Below are positions 34,506 through 43,173 of a DNA stretch of 64,000 bases, in pieces. A model generated the notes under the pieces. That model saw nothing but the letters and a program-made list of their open reading frames with translations, ran no database searches and had not been told where the DNA came from. Both the position numbers and the translations under genes were made by a program. This DNA comes from Salinispira pacifica (lineage in GTDB: Bacteria > Spirochaetota > Spirochaetia > DSM-27196 > Salinispiraceae). The number at the start of each line of letters is the position of its first letter. Within the stretch, counting starts at the first letter, position 1. Where the stretch lies: positions 1,465,501-1,529,500 of the forward strand of contig NC_023035.1 of NCBI RefSeq assembly GCF_000507245.1, given 5' to 3'.

Positions 34506-35588
34506 TTAATTCCCCGCCAGCTCCTCTATCTCCCCGCTTGTGAGGGTTCTGTTGTAGACATGAAATTCGTCAACAATACCGTCAAAGCCCGGCTGTACTC
34601 CGTTATTTCCGATGGTGAAGGGGGCTGGGACGTGGGGCAGATCGACGGCATTGGTTTCAAGGGCCCGTGACGATCCGTCAATATATATTTTAAGATTTCC
34701 CGTATTCTGATGAAAGGTTACCGCTACATGATGCCAGCTGCCGGCGCTCACCTGTGAAGCGGTAAATTCACCCACTGCGGCCATGGGCGCAATATCATCG
34801 TAGGTGAGACTCAGCTCATCATTTGCACTGATGTATTCAAGACGCCAGCCCGGCGCCGGCCCCACCAGAGTGTTATCCATGGTTACGAATGAGCTGTCTG
34901 CCGCGGGAAGGGTATTGAGGTTGAGCCAGAACGCCATGCTGAAGTTGCCGTAGGTAACATCGCCGGGTTCGATTTTAAACGTGTCGGCTTCACCTGCAGC
35001 AGTAGTATCAAAACTCAGGGAATCTGCAGGTGATATTTGAACGGCCGAATCGGCAGATCCGTTGCGGCCGGATGCGGAAGCGCTGCTGCCGGTGAGAGTA
35101 AGATTCCGTGCGCCGGGACTGGAATCGCCGATCCCGCCGTCCATGTTCCAGTAGGCTTCCAGACCGGTTTTCAGCCGTATTTCCTCCCGGGTATCCAGTT
35201 CCCCGTCGCTGAGGAAGGCCGTGAGGATATATTCGCCGGGAACATCCGGAGTGAACCGCAGCTCTGTACCGCTGAGATACTCTTCGGCGAGCCGGGTTGC
35301 GGAAGCGCCGGGAACGGTGAGCTGCCATTCAAGAACAAAGGGATCCCCGTTGGGATCCGATGTAGCTGAAGCATCCAGCACCACTTCCGTCCCCGGGAAA
35401 ATCTCGTCTCCCAGGAGAATGCCGGAGGTCTCGGCGATTCCCAGCACCGGCGGCGAGGGCGGGGTGAGAACGTTACTGAGAAAATCGCAGGAACTCAGCA
35501 TTCCTGCGGCTGAGAGAAGCAGCAGAGCGGTGCCCAGGGCCCGCAGCATACCCCTCAAGGGTGTTCGGCGCTGTAATGTATCCTTCAT
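34506..35588 (-). CDS. LamG-domain lipoprotein
   Basis: A 360-residue predicted lipoprotein: charged N-terminus, hydrophobic core and lipobox MLSSC at about residues 30-34. A PKD/immunoglobulin-like segment follows (about 50-135, VVLDASATSDPNGDPFVLEWQL). The C-terminal about 220 residues are a LamG/concanavalin-type jelly roll (FSMAFWLNLNTLP..., SWHHVAVTFHQNTGNLKIYIDG, GIVDEFHVYNRTLTSGEIEEL). Such domains often bind sugars or surface ligands; the target is unknown. It is probably exported to an outer membrane or periplasm and is divergent from flgF. Confidence 0.82.
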   Translation of the reverse strand: MKDTLQRRTPLRGMLRALGTALLLLSAAGMLSSCDFLSNVLTPPSPPVLGIAETSGILLGDEIFPGTEVVLDASATSDPNGDPFVLEWQLTVPGASATRLAEEYLSGTELRFTPDVPGEYILTAFLSDGELDTREEIRLKTGLEAYWNMDGGIGDSSPGARNLTLTGSSASASGRNGSADSAVQISPADSLSFDTTAAGEADTFKIEPGDVTYGNFSMAFWLNLNTLPAADSSFVTMDNTLVGPAPGWRLEYISANDELSLTYDDIAPMAAVGEFTASQVSAGSWHHVAVTFHQNTGNLKIYIDGSSRALETNAVDLPHVPAPFTIGNNGVQPGFDGIVDEFHVYNRTLTSGEIEELAGN

Positions 35589-35645
35589 ATCATCTAATAA
35601 TAACTGGAGTCTTTATAAAATTCTATTCCTGCCGATACTCAAAAC

Positions 35646-36509
35646 ATGATACGCGGAATGTACACCGGCGCCGCCGGTATGATCGTACAGCAACACACCA
35701 TGGATGCAATTTCCAACAATCTTGCCAATGTGGATACCACCGCATACAAGGAAGATGTGTCCGTCCATAAAGCCTTTCCCGAACTGATGCTCCGGAGGAT
35801 GAACACCGAGATCACACAGCTGCCCATCAGCAGAACCGCACCTCATCTGGGTTCGGTGGATCGCGCCCCTGTGGTGGGAAAACTGGGCACCGGCGTGGAA
35901 CAGAATGAAGTGTTTACCGTGTTTGAGCAGGGTTCCATGAAGCAAACCGGCAACTCCTTCGATCTTGCCCTTGAGGGCGACGGGTTTTTTGTGGTCCAGA
36001 CTCCCTACGGTGAACGACTGACCCGGAACGGAAGTTTTCATCTGGGGCCTGAAGGCCTGCTGGTTACCAAGGAAGGGTATCCCGTTCTTGGTGAAAACGG
36101 CCCCATCCGGGCCAAGGCGAACAACTTCATCGTAGATCAGGACGGACGAGTGTTCCATAATGAGCGCTTCGCCGACGATCCGGAGCGTCTGGTTTCCCAG
36201 ACCGAGAATGAATGGGATGAAACCGTTCAGGTGGATACCCTGCGAATGGTGGACGTGGACAGCAGCCGATATCTCAAGAAGATGGGATCAAGTCTCTACC
36301 GGACAACCTGGGAAAGCGGAGACGCCTACACCCTCCAGGATTCCCGACCGAAAGTACGACAGGGCTTCCTGGAAACATCCAATGTGAATCCGGTGAAGCA
36401 GATGGTGAAAATGATTGAAGTAAACCGGGCATATGAGGCGAACCAGAAAGTGATTCAGTCCCATGACCAGGCAAGCGATAAACTGATAAACCAGGCAATG
36501 CGATTCTAA
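35646..36509 (+). CDS. flgF: Flagellar basal-body rod protein FlgF
   Basis: A 287-residue axial protein of the flagellar rod. It has the conserved N-terminal helix MIRGMYTGAAGMIVQQHTMDAISNNLANVDTTAYK and the matching C-terminal helix MVKMIEVNRAYEANQKVIQSHD, with the FlgE/F/G central fold between (LEGDGFFVVQTPYGERLTRNGSF). It is exported by the flagellar type III system and has no signal peptide. The ATG at 35646 has no clear ribosome site. First of three rod genes; the order flgF-flgG suits spirochaetes, where the filaments are periplasmic. Confidence 0.92.
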   Translation: MIRGMYTGAAGMIVQQHTMDAISNNLANVDTTAYKEDVSVHKAFPELMLRRMNTEITQLPISRTAPHLGSVDRAPVVGKLGTGVEQNEVFTVFEQGSMKQTGNSFDLALEGDGFFVVQTPYGERLTRNGSFHLGPEGLLVTKEGYPVLGENGPIRAKANNFIVDQDGRVFHNERFADDPERLVSQTENEWDETVQVDTLRMVDVDSSRYLKKMGSSLYRTTWESGDAYTLQDSRPKVRQGFLETSNVNPVKQMVKMIEVNRAYEANQKVIQSHDQASDKLINQAMRF

Positions 36510-36563
36510 TAGCGCCAGGCAAGGAATGCGCTTCGACAAGCGCCAAGTGAGGAGTAACAGACA

Positions 36564-37358
36564 ATGATGCGTTCACTGTGGACTGCTGCATCGGGAATGA
36601 TAGGGCAGCAGTTTAATATCGACACGATTTCCAACAACCTCTCCAACGTGAACACCACCGGGTTTAAACAGAACCGGCCGGATTTTGAAGACCTGCTCTA
36701 TCAGACTACCCGGACAGCGGGAACCCCCGCCACCGAAGAAACTCTTGTTCCGGTGGGAGTACAGGTTGGGCATGGTGCCAGAGTGGCCGCAACCCAGAAG
36801 ATTTTTACCCAGGGCTCTTTGCAGAACACAGGAAATGTCAGTGATGTTGCCATAGAAGGGGAAGGTTTTTTCCGGGTACTCACCTATGACGGCACCTATG
36901 GGTATACCCGGGACGGTGCCTTTAAAATCGACAGCAACGGCCAGCTTGTCACATCCAACGGGTACCGGGTCATGCCCGAGGTGGTAATGCCCGAGGGGTT
37001 CATCCGTGAATCAATTTCCATCAGCCAGGACGGGAGAATCAACGTCCGCCTTCCCGGACAGGATGATCCAGTGGAAGTTGGGCAGCTTGAGCTGTACCGC
37101 TTTGTGAATCCCGCCGGACTCCAGGCGGTGGGGGAAAATCTATTCAAGGTGAGCAGTGCAAGCGGCGATCCCATTGCGGGACAGCCGGGTTTTGACGGTA
37201 TGGGTAAGACCATTCATAAGTTTCTTGAGATGTCCAATGTTGAGACGGTGAAGGAAATGGTGAATATGATTACCGCCCAGAGAGCATACGAATTCAACTC
37301 CAAGGCCATTCAAACCTCGGATACCATGCTGGGAATTGCCGCCAACCTGAAGCGGTAA
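36564..37358 (+). CDS. flgG: Flagellar distal rod protein FlgG
   Basis: A 264-residue rod protein with the family N-terminus MMRSLWTAASGMIGQQFNIDTISNNLSNVNTTGFK, the GEGFFRVLTYDGTYGYTRDGAFKID segment, and the C-terminal helix VETVKEMVNMITAQRAYEFNSKAIQTSD. These are close to FlgG of other spirochaetes. GAGGAG about 12 nt before the ATG serves as ribosome site. It follows flgF after 54 nt and precedes the rod-cap gene. FlgG forms the distal rod that passes through the wall to the hook. Confidence 0.95.
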   Translation: MMRSLWTAASGMIGQQFNIDTISNNLSNVNTTGFKQNRPDFEDLLYQTTRTAGTPATEETLVPVGVQVGHGARVAATQKIFTQGSLQNTGNVSDVAIEGEGFFRVLTYDGTYGYTRDGAFKIDSNGQLVTSNGYRVMPEVVMPEGFIRESISISQDGRINVRLPGQDDPVEVGQLELYRFVNPAGLQAVGENLFKVSSASGDPIAGQPGFDGMGKTIHKFLEMSNVETVKEMVNMITAQRAYEFNSKAIQTSDTMLGIAANLKR

Positions 37359-37446
37359 TCCTTGGGTATACAGGGGGATTCTGCCGTAAATCATAAATCG
37401 GGAATCCGCCGAAGATAGAAGATAGAAGATAACAGGAGATGATTAC

Positions 37447-37776
37447 ATGTCCAGCATCGCAGATATAATGGGAAAATATCAGAATATCGATCAGAACAGT
37501 TCTCTGCCAAGGGTGAATGCCCAGGCTTCCAGGGATGAGCTGAATGAGGTTGCCCAGGAATTTGAGTCCCTGTTTGTAAAAATGATGCTCGATTCCATGC
37601 GTGACACCCGAAACAGTGAAGATAATTTCACCTATGGGGGCATGGCGGAAGATATTTTCGAGGACATGCTGTATACTGAATATGCGAGCGATATAGCCAG
37701 GCGCGGCGATTTCGGCATTGCAGATATGATCATCAACCAGTTTTCACCCAACCGGGGACAAAATCCCGGAGGCTGA
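37447..37776 (+). CDS. flgJ: FlgJ-type rod-cap protein without muramidase domain
   Basis: A 109-residue protein matching only the N-terminal rod-binding domain of FlgJ: AQEFESLFVKMMLDSMRDTR and YTEYASDIARRGDFGIADMIINQF. The C-terminal glucosaminidase domain of enterobacterial FlgJ is absent, as in other spirochaetes and many bacteria, so a separate enzyme must open the wall for the rod. AACAGGAG precedes the ATG. It is the last of the rod genes and is followed by a strong terminator at 37853. Confidence 0.88.
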   Translation: MSSIADIMGKYQNIDQNSSLPRVNAQASRDELNEVAQEFESLFVKMMLDSMRDTRNSEDNFTYGGMAEDIFEDMLYTEYASDIARRGDFGIADMIINQFSPNRGQNPGG

Positions 37777-37852
37777 AGCCGAATCAGCCTGCAGATATCA
37801 TATGAATTTATGAATATTTTTGCCATAAATGTATAATAAAGTATACGATTGA

Positions 37853-37878
37853 AGACCGGCGGGATGCCGGTCTTTTTT
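37853..37878 (+). terminator. Intrinsic terminator after flgJ
   Basis: Perfect 8-bp stem AGACCGGC / GCCGGTCT with loop GGGAT, then six T residues (37873-37878). It insulates the downstream sigma-factor gene from the rod operon. Confidence 0.92.
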
Positions 37879-37938
37879 AGAATCCGGTAAAGTGCTGCAT
37901 TGTAACAAATTAAAAATATAATTGAACCGCATTCGGTT

Positions 37939-37954
37939 TGGCACGCTTATTGCA
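37939..37954 (+). promoter_or_regulatory. Consensus sigma-54 (-24/-12) promoter
   Basis: TGGCACG-N4-TTGCA: GG at 37940-37941 and GC at 37952-37953, ten bases apart, agreeing with the sigma-54 consensus at every key position. The predicted start of transcription is about 37965, immediately before the GGAGGG ribosome site (37966-37971) and the sigma-factor ATG at 37976. An isolated terminator lies upstream, so this is probably the gene's own promoter. Confidence 0.82.
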
Positions 37955-37975
37955 TGTATACATGCGGAGGGTGTT

Positions 37976-38839
37976 ATGACAAACTCGGCCGCAACGATTT
38001 CAAAATCCGTATCCCAGAATCAGACTCATGATGTGCTGAAAGCATATTTTTCACAGATCAAGGATAGTCCGCTTCTGAACTTTCAGCAGGAGCTGGATCT
38101 TTCGAAGCGTATTCAACGGGGCGATACGGCAGCCCGCCAGAAGCTTGTGGAGAGCAATCTCCGCCTGGTGGTGAAAATTGCCCGTCAGTATATGTCCTCC
38201 GGTGTGGGGCTTCTCGACCTGGTTCAGGAAGGGAATCTCGGACTGCTTCATGCTGTGAGCAAATACGATTACCGCAAAAAAGTCCGGTTCAGCACCTATG
38301 CATCATTCTGGATCAAGCAGAGCATCTCACGGGCCATCTCCAACAAGCGCCGGTCCATACGGCTGCCCCACCGAAAAGAGGATGTCCTGAAAAAGGTTCA
38401 GGCAGCATATAATGCGCTGGCTCAGAAAATGATGAGGTCGCCCACCACAGAAGAGATTGCCGCATATCTTCATATTTCCCATGAAGAAGTGGTGGATATT
38501 TTGAGTATCAGTGAACATCTGGTAAGCTTGGACAGCAGCCTGGCCAATGACAGCGGAACCATGTACGACCTGTATGAGGATTATTCCTACACTCCTGAAA
38601 AAGAACTTCTGGATAACTCCATGAACGACAGCATGCGCAACCTTCTGGAACATCTGGAGCAGCGGGAGCAGTTCGTGATTATCAACCGCTACGGCCTTTG
38701 GGGACAGGAGAAAAAGACCCTGAAGGATATCAGCAAGCTGCTGGACGTAAGTCCTGAAACAGTCCGCCAGATTGAAATGCGGTCAATCCGCAAACTGAGA
38801 CAGTTCTCCAAGGAACTGGAAGACTTTATTGGAACTTGA
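37976..38839 (+). CDS. Group-2 sigma-70-family sigma factor (RpoS-like placement)
   Basis: A 287-residue sigma factor. Region 1.2 is DVLKAYFSQIKDSPLLNFQQELDLSKRI; region 2 is NLRLVVKIARQYM...GLLDLVQEGNLGLLHAVSKYDYRKKVRFSTYASFWIKQSI, which matches the -10-recognising helix of RpoD/RpoS; region 3 follows; region 4 is KTLKDISKLLDVSPETVRQIEMRSIRKLRQ. The long N-terminal region 1.1 of the main sigma factor is absent, so it is an alternative factor of the RpoD/RpoS group. ATG 37976 has GGAGGG just upstream. A consensus sigma-54 promoter precedes it, as for Borrelia rpoS. Confidence 0.9.
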   Translation: MTNSAATISKSVSQNQTHDVLKAYFSQIKDSPLLNFQQELDLSKRIQRGDTAARQKLVESNLRLVVKIARQYMSSGVGLLDLVQEGNLGLLHAVSKYDYRKKVRFSTYASFWIKQSISRAISNKRRSIRLPHRKEDVLKKVQAAYNALAQKMMRSPTTEEIAAYLHISHEEVVDILSISEHLVSLDSSLANDSGTMYDLYEDYSYTPEKELLDNSMNDSMRNLLEHLEQREQFVIINRYGLWGQEKKTLKDISKLLDVSPETVRQIEMRSIRKLRQFSKELEDFIGT

Positions 38840-38876
38840 CCCCCCGTGTAATCCGGGGTATTTTCACTCATAATTC

Positions 38877-39962
38877 ATGAGAAAAAACTCCGGTTCTTCC
38901 AAACAGACCCAATCAAAACGAAAGCCCGCCGGAAGCCGTTCAGGTTCCCGGCGTTCATCCGGCGCTTCTCTCACCCCTGCAGCAAAACGGGAACGTTTTG
39001 TCCGCAATATTACCGCATTGCTGGCGGTGATTGTTCTGGCTCTGGCCGGGATTTATCTGCTCATTCCATCCGGTACCGATCAGTCTATTGCTGCCCGGGA
39101 CTCCGGAAGGGGAGTCGGGGAGTCTGAAACACCGTTACCCGTACCCGCAGAACCACGGGCAGATGAGTCTGCAGGAGCTGCAGAAGAATCCGGCAGTGGG
39201 TACCGGGACTCCGGCGTTACCGGGGCCGGCAAAAGTGCCGAAACCCCGGCGTCCGGGGAACCGGAAGGGGAAGCAGCGCTGCCGGTGAAAATCCGGCCGA
39301 AACTTGTGGTTGTGATCGATGATGTGGGCTACAATGTTGAAGGACTCAAACCCTTTTTGGAAATCCCCGTACCTGTTACCTTCGCGGTTCTTCCCAGGCT
39401 TGACTACTCCCGGGAGACGGCCCGCTTAATCAGTGATGCCGGTCAGGAATTGATACTTCATTTGCCCATGGAGAGTCAGAACGGCCAGGATCCCGGGCCC
39501 GGTACGCTTCGCAGCAATATGTCCGGGGATGAACTGCTGAGGGAAATTCAGGGCAACGCAGCCACGGTGCCGGGAATTATCGGAATGAATAATCATATGG
39601 GAAGCAAGGGAACTGAAGACCGCAGAATTGTACGGGAAGTTCTGGAATACGCCAGGAGGGACTCGCTCTTTTTCCTCGATTCCCGTACCAGCCCACAGAC
39701 AGTGGTTCCGGAGATTGCCCGGGATATGAACATGAAAATACTTGAGAGGGATATATTTTTGGATAACAGTCAGGATACCGGCTACATCATGGAAGCGCTG
39801 GAGAAAGGAAAGGCCGTAGCACGGGACCAGGGGCATGCCATACTCATCGGTCATGTCTGGACCGAAGAGCTGGCGGAAATCCTTCTGGAAAATTATCCCT
39901 TTATTATGGAAGAGGGATTCGACTTCGCAACCCTGTCGAGCATCATTATGAAAGGCGAATAA
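38877..39962 (+). CDS. YibQ-like divergent polysaccharide deacetylase
   Basis: A 361-residue protein anchored by one N-terminal membrane helix (about 42-63, ITALLAVIVLALAGIYLLIP) after a basic Ser-rich tail. A Glu/Ser/Pro-rich linker (about 65-140) leads to a YibQ/DUF610 domain: PKLVVVIDDVGYN, LILHLPMESQ, GIIGMNNHMGS and LFFLDSRTSPQT. These belong to the NodB-like deacetylase superfamily. Whether it is catalytic and its substrate are unknown; an envelope role is likely. Its stop shares one base with the start of tsaD, so the genes are coupled. Confidence 0.82.
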   Translation: MRKNSGSSKQTQSKRKPAGSRSGSRRSSGASLTPAAKRERFVRNITALLAVIVLALAGIYLLIPSGTDQSIAARDSGRGVGESETPLPVPAEPRADESAGAAEESGSGYRDSGVTGAGKSAETPASGEPEGEAALPVKIRPKLVVVIDDVGYNVEGLKPFLEIPVPVTFAVLPRLDYSRETARLISDAGQELILHLPMESQNGQDPGPGTLRSNMSGDELLREIQGNAATVPGIIGMNNHMGSKGTEDRRIVREVLEYARRDSLFFLDSRTSPQTVVPEIARDMNMKILERDIFLDNSQDTGYIMEALEKGKAVARDQGHAILIGHVWTEELAEILLENYPFIMEEGFDFATLSSIIMKGE

Positions 39963-40978
39963 TGCTGGTTCTGGGAATAGAAAGCTCCTGCGATGAGTGT
40001 TCCTTCGCGGTGGTGGAAAACGGCAGAAAGATAATCTCCCATGTAATCGCCACACAGATTGAAGATCATAAGCCGTATAACGGCGTGGTTCCCGAGATTG
40101 CCAGCCGTCGGCATGTGGAGATGATCACCCCGGTGTACCGCCAGACCATGGAGCTGGCGGCGGAGCAGGGGGTAAAGCCTTCGGATATTCAGGGAATCGG
40201 CGTAACCACCCATCCCGGCCTGAGCGGAAGCCTGGTGGTGGGCCTGAACTATGCCAAAGCCCTGAGCTATGCCTGGAATGTTCCCTATGTGGGAGTGAAC
40301 CACATCCTTGCCCACCTCTACGCCCCCCAGCTGGAGCAGGAAATTCCCTATCCCTATCTGGGGCTGCTGGTTTCCGGCGGTCACACCATGATCACCCTTG
40401 TGAAGGGGTATCAGGATATTCAGGTTCTGGGAGCCAGCATTGATGATGCCTGCGGCGAAGCCTTCGACAAGGTTGCAAAGCATTACGGACTGGGATATCC
40501 CGGAGGAAAACTGATAGACGACCTGGCAATGCAGGGGAATGACCGGGCTTTTGCCTTTCCCTTCGCAAACCTTCATAAAGGCGGACACCGCTATGATGTG
40601 TCCTACTCAGGATTGAAAAACGCCGTTATCAACCAGCTGGATACCTTCTGGGACGGAAAAAGCGAAAAAAGCGTGGAAAATATCTGCGCCAGCTTTCAAC
40701 GGGTTGCCATTACCAGTCTTTTGAAGAAACTGTACCGGGCGGTGGAGGACACAGGAATAACCACCATCGTAGCCGGAGGCGGAGTTGCCGCCAACTCATA
40801 TTTACGAAAATCACTGGAAGAACATCCGGATTATCAGGTATATTTCCCCGGCATGGAATTATGCACCGATAACGGTGCAATGATTGCCGGCATCGCCTAT
40901 CATTATTTGAAAGAGGGAAACGTCAGCGGACTGGATGCCGGTGTTTCCCCCAGGGTAAAGGGGTTCAGGAAAATCTGA
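39962..40978 (+). CDS. tsaD: tRNA N6-threonylcarbamoyladenosine transferase TsaD
   Basis: The catalytic subunit for t6A37 synthesis in ANN-decoding tRNAs. The 338-residue protein shows the ASKHA signatures GIESSCDECSFAVV (Cys where Thr is usual), EIASRRHVEM and VNHILAHLYAP for metal binding, LVSGGHTMI, and VAGGGVAANSYLR. HRYDVSYSGLKNAV corresponds to the SFSGLKTAV block. It works with TsaB, TsaC and TsaE, none of which lies here. It starts one base before the end of the YibQ-like gene and is followed by apt. Confidence 0.96.
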   Translation: MLVLGIESSCDECSFAVVENGRKIISHVIATQIEDHKPYNGVVPEIASRRHVEMITPVYRQTMELAAEQGVKPSDIQGIGVTTHPGLSGSLVVGLNYAKALSYAWNVPYVGVNHILAHLYAPQLEQEIPYPYLGLLVSGGHTMITLVKGYQDIQVLGASIDDACGEAFDKVAKHYGLGYPGGKLIDDLAMQGNDRAFAFPFANLHKGGHRYDVSYSGLKNAVINQLDTFWDGKSEKSVENICASFQRVAITSLLKKLYRAVEDTGITTIVAGGGVAANSYLRKSLEEHPDYQVYFPGMELCTDNGAMIAGIAYHYLKEGNVSGLDAGVSPRVKGFRKI

Positions 40979-41040
40979 ATGCCGGAAGGCCGAAATTGTG
41001 CACGGACAGCTGAATGCTGCCGGATGTGAGGGAGAGAGAT

Positions 41041-41574
41041 ATGAATCTCAAGGAATTTGATGAATCTATACGGCGGGTGAAGGACTTTCCCAAGCCTGGA
41101 ATAAACTTTTATGACATTACCAGCATCCTCACCAACAGCGAAGCCTTCGGGTACTGTCTGGAACAGATGAATCTCTGGATTGATGAGCTTGAGGTGGATA
41201 CCCTGCTTGCGGTGGAGGCCCGTGGATTTCTTTTTGCCGCCCCTCTGGCCCAGATGCGAAAAATACCGCTGGTACTTGCCCGGAAAAAAGGGAAGCTCCC
41301 CGGAAAAACCTGGTGCGAAGAATACAGTCTGGAGTATGGAACCGATGTTGTCTGCATTCAACAGGAAGATATTGCTCCCGGCAGCAGAGTGCTGCTCATA
41401 GATGATCTCATCGCAACAGGTGGAACCTTGAAGGCTACTGCCGCACTGGTGAAAAATCAGGCCCGTTCCAGTCTTGCCGGGTATGCCGCCGTAATCGGTC
41501 TGCCTTTTCTGGGGTATGAAAAGCATCTTGACGACGCCCCCATCCGTACGCTCATCAACTATCAGGGAGAATAA
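41041..41574 (+). CDS. apt: Adenine phosphoribosyltransferase
   Basis: Salvages adenine to AMP with PRPP. The 177-residue protein matches Apt in length and blocks: IRRVKDFPKPGINFYDITSIL at the start, VEARGFLFAAPLA, and the PRPP-binding loop VLLIDDLIATGGTLKATAALV. ATG 41041 is preferred to the upstream in-frame ATG at 41014 because GAGGGAGAG lies just before it and the conserved N-terminus begins there. It is 62 nt after tsaD and is followed by the tRNA-Gln promoter. Confidence 0.94.
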   Translation: MNLKEFDESIRRVKDFPKPGINFYDITSILTNSEAFGYCLEQMNLWIDELEVDTLLAVEARGFLFAAPLAQMRKIPLVLARKKGKLPGKTWCEEYSLEYGTDVVCIQQEDIAPGSRVLLIDDLIATGGTLKATAALVKNQARSSLAGYAAVIGLPFLGYEKHLDDAPIRTLINYQGE

Positions 41575-41617
41575 GTTCCGTGCACTGCAAAAGGATTACA
41601 GTTTTTAAAATCCTTAC

Positions 41618-41646
41618 TTGACAAGTTTTTGCCACTCTGGTACTTT
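41618..41646 (+). promoter_or_regulatory. Sigma-70-type promoter of tRNA-Gln
   Basis: TTGACA (41618-41623), 17-bp spacer, TACTTT (41641-41646). The expected start at about 41653 is some seven bases before the mature tRNA. Confidence 0.7.
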
Positions 41647-41659
41647 CCAATTCGATCAT

Positions 41660-41731
41660 TTCCCGGTGGTGTAATTGGTAACACTACAGATTCTGGTTCT
41701 GTCGTTGGGGGTTCGAGTCCTCCCCGGGAAG
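41660..41731 (+). tRNA. tRNA-Gln (anticodon CUG)
   Basis: Cloverleaf is complete: acceptor TTCCCGG / CCGGGAA, D stem GTGT / ACAC, anticodon stem ACAGA / TCTGT with loop TTCTGGT (anticodon CTG), T stem GGGGG / CCTCC with loop TTCGAGT. Discriminator base is G. The 3' CCA is not encoded, so it must be added by tRNA nucleotidyltransferase. It stands alone with its own promoter and terminator. Confidence 0.96.
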
Positions 41732-41735
41732 TAAT

Positions 41736-41760
41736 GCCGGCTTGAGGCCGGCTTTTTTTT
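41736..41760 (+). terminator. Intrinsic terminator of the tRNA-Gln unit
   Basis: GCCGGC (41736-41741), loop TTGAG, GCCGGC (41747-41752), then eight T residues. Confidence 0.92.
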
Positions 41761-41835
41761 AAAGAGAGCCGCAGGGGTTCTCTTGATTGATCGGCCTCAG
41801 CATCGGTCTGCGTTTTTGCTGATAGGAGGCCTTTC

Positions 41836-43053
41836 ATGAGTGTCAGAACCTGCCTGGTTCTTGAAAACGGTTCCATATATAACGGTAAGGGATTCGGCTA
41901 TCCGGCTCCATTGCCCCGGGATCTGGAACCGGGAACCCCGAGTTTCAGCAACGCCGGTGAGGTGGTGTTCAACACCGCCATGGTGGGCTACCACGAAGTC
42001 CTCACCGATCCTTCCTACACCGGTCAGATTATCACCATGACATATCCCCATATGGGAAACTACGGCCATCTGGACGACTGGAATGAAAGCGGTCCTCTGG
42101 GCGAAGACTGTCAGGATTCATCCTCCTGCGATCCCCGTCCGGTGAAGGCCGCAGGTTTTGTTCTGCGGAGTCTGTATCGCGGCCCGGTTCCCAAGGGCCG
42201 GATTACCCTGGACGAATATCTGAATAGACACGAAATACCGGGCATTACCGATGTTGATACCCGCAGACTCACCCTGGAGATCAGGGACGGCGGGGCGGTA
42301 AACGCAGTGCTGGTTCGTCCGGAAAACCCCGCTCTGGGTCTCAGTCCCGATGAAATCAATATGATATCCAGCTATCTCGAGTCCTTCCCCGGCATGCTGG
42401 GAAGAAACCTGGTCCGGGATGTAGGCACCAGCCTGAAATTCAGCCGAAGCAGACCTCTTGAAGGCAGCTATGCGGGAATGCGCCTGGCCCTGTATGACTG
42501 CGGGACCAAGGCCAATATCATCAGGGAGCTGGAAAAACTTGGCTGTGAAATAACCGTGTACCCCTCGGACAGCAGCGCCCGGGACATTCTGAACGGAAAA
42601 CATCACGGAGTTCTGGTATCCAACGGGCCAGGGGATCCCCAGGTTCTTCAGGATCAGATCGCAACCGTGAAGGGTCTCATCGGAAACATGCCGGTCTTCG
42701 GTATCTGCCTGGGTCATCAGCTCATCGCCGAAGCCCTGGGCGCACGGACCTACAAGATGAAATTCGGCCACCACGGCATCAATCACCCGGTGCGGGATGA
42801 GCGTACCAAAAAGGTGTTTGTCACCAGTCAGAACCACGGCTTTGCGGTGGATGAAAAGACTCTGCCCTCCGGAACCCAGGTATGGTTCAGGAACGCCAAT
42901 GATCTGAGCATCGAGGGAATCCGGAACGACGAACTTTCGGTGCTTACCGCTCAGTTTCATCCCGAGTCCGCTCCAGGTCCCTATGATTCCCATTGGATCT
43001 TCCAGGCGTTTCTGGATGCAGTACCCAGGGAAGCCTGGGCTGAACCTGCCTGA
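41836..43053 (+). CDS. carA: Carbamoyl-phosphate synthase, small subunit
   Basis: The glutaminase subunit that supplies ammonia to CarB. The 405-residue protein has the CarA N-terminal domain (GYPAPLPRD...GEVVFNTAMVGYHEVLTDPSYTGQIITMTYPHMGNYG) and a class I amidotransferase domain with Cys in GICLGHQLIAEALG and the His-Glu pair in AQFHPESAPGPYDS. TAGGAGG precedes the ATG at 41836 by about six bases. It is somewhat longer than E. coli CarA (382), with a small insert around residues 90-100 (EDCQDSSSCDPRP). carB follows after 120 nt. Confidence 0.96.
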   Translation: MSVRTCLVLENGSIYNGKGFGYPAPLPRDLEPGTPSFSNAGEVVFNTAMVGYHEVLTDPSYTGQIITMTYPHMGNYGHLDDWNESGPLGEDCQDSSSCDPRPVKAAGFVLRSLYRGPVPKGRITLDEYLNRHEIPGITDVDTRRLTLEIRDGGAVNAVLVRPENPALGLSPDEINMISSYLESFPGMLGRNLVRDVGTSLKFSRSRPLEGSYAGMRLALYDCGTKANIIRELEKLGCEITVYPSDSSARDILNGKHHGVLVSNGPGDPQVLQDQIATVKGLIGNMPVFGICLGHQLIAEALGARTYKMKFGHHGINHPVRDERTKKVFVTSQNHGFAVDEKTLPSGTQVWFRNANDLSIEGIRNDELSVLTAQFHPESAPGPYDSHWIFQAFLDAVPREAWAEPA

Positions 43054-43173
43054 GCAGCTGAACTGCCGAACATGCCCATGTAAAAAAAGACGCAGAAAAG
43101 ACAGAACAGGAAACAGGAATAGGCAAGATGGAATAACATCCGGGAAGATTCCGGAAAACACAGGGGGAATAAG

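Noticed and set aside
35620-35645. Possible sigma-28 flagellar promoter (GCCGATAC) before flgF
   Set aside because: The -10-like element ends only about 8 bases before the ATG and no TAAA -35 element is at the right distance.
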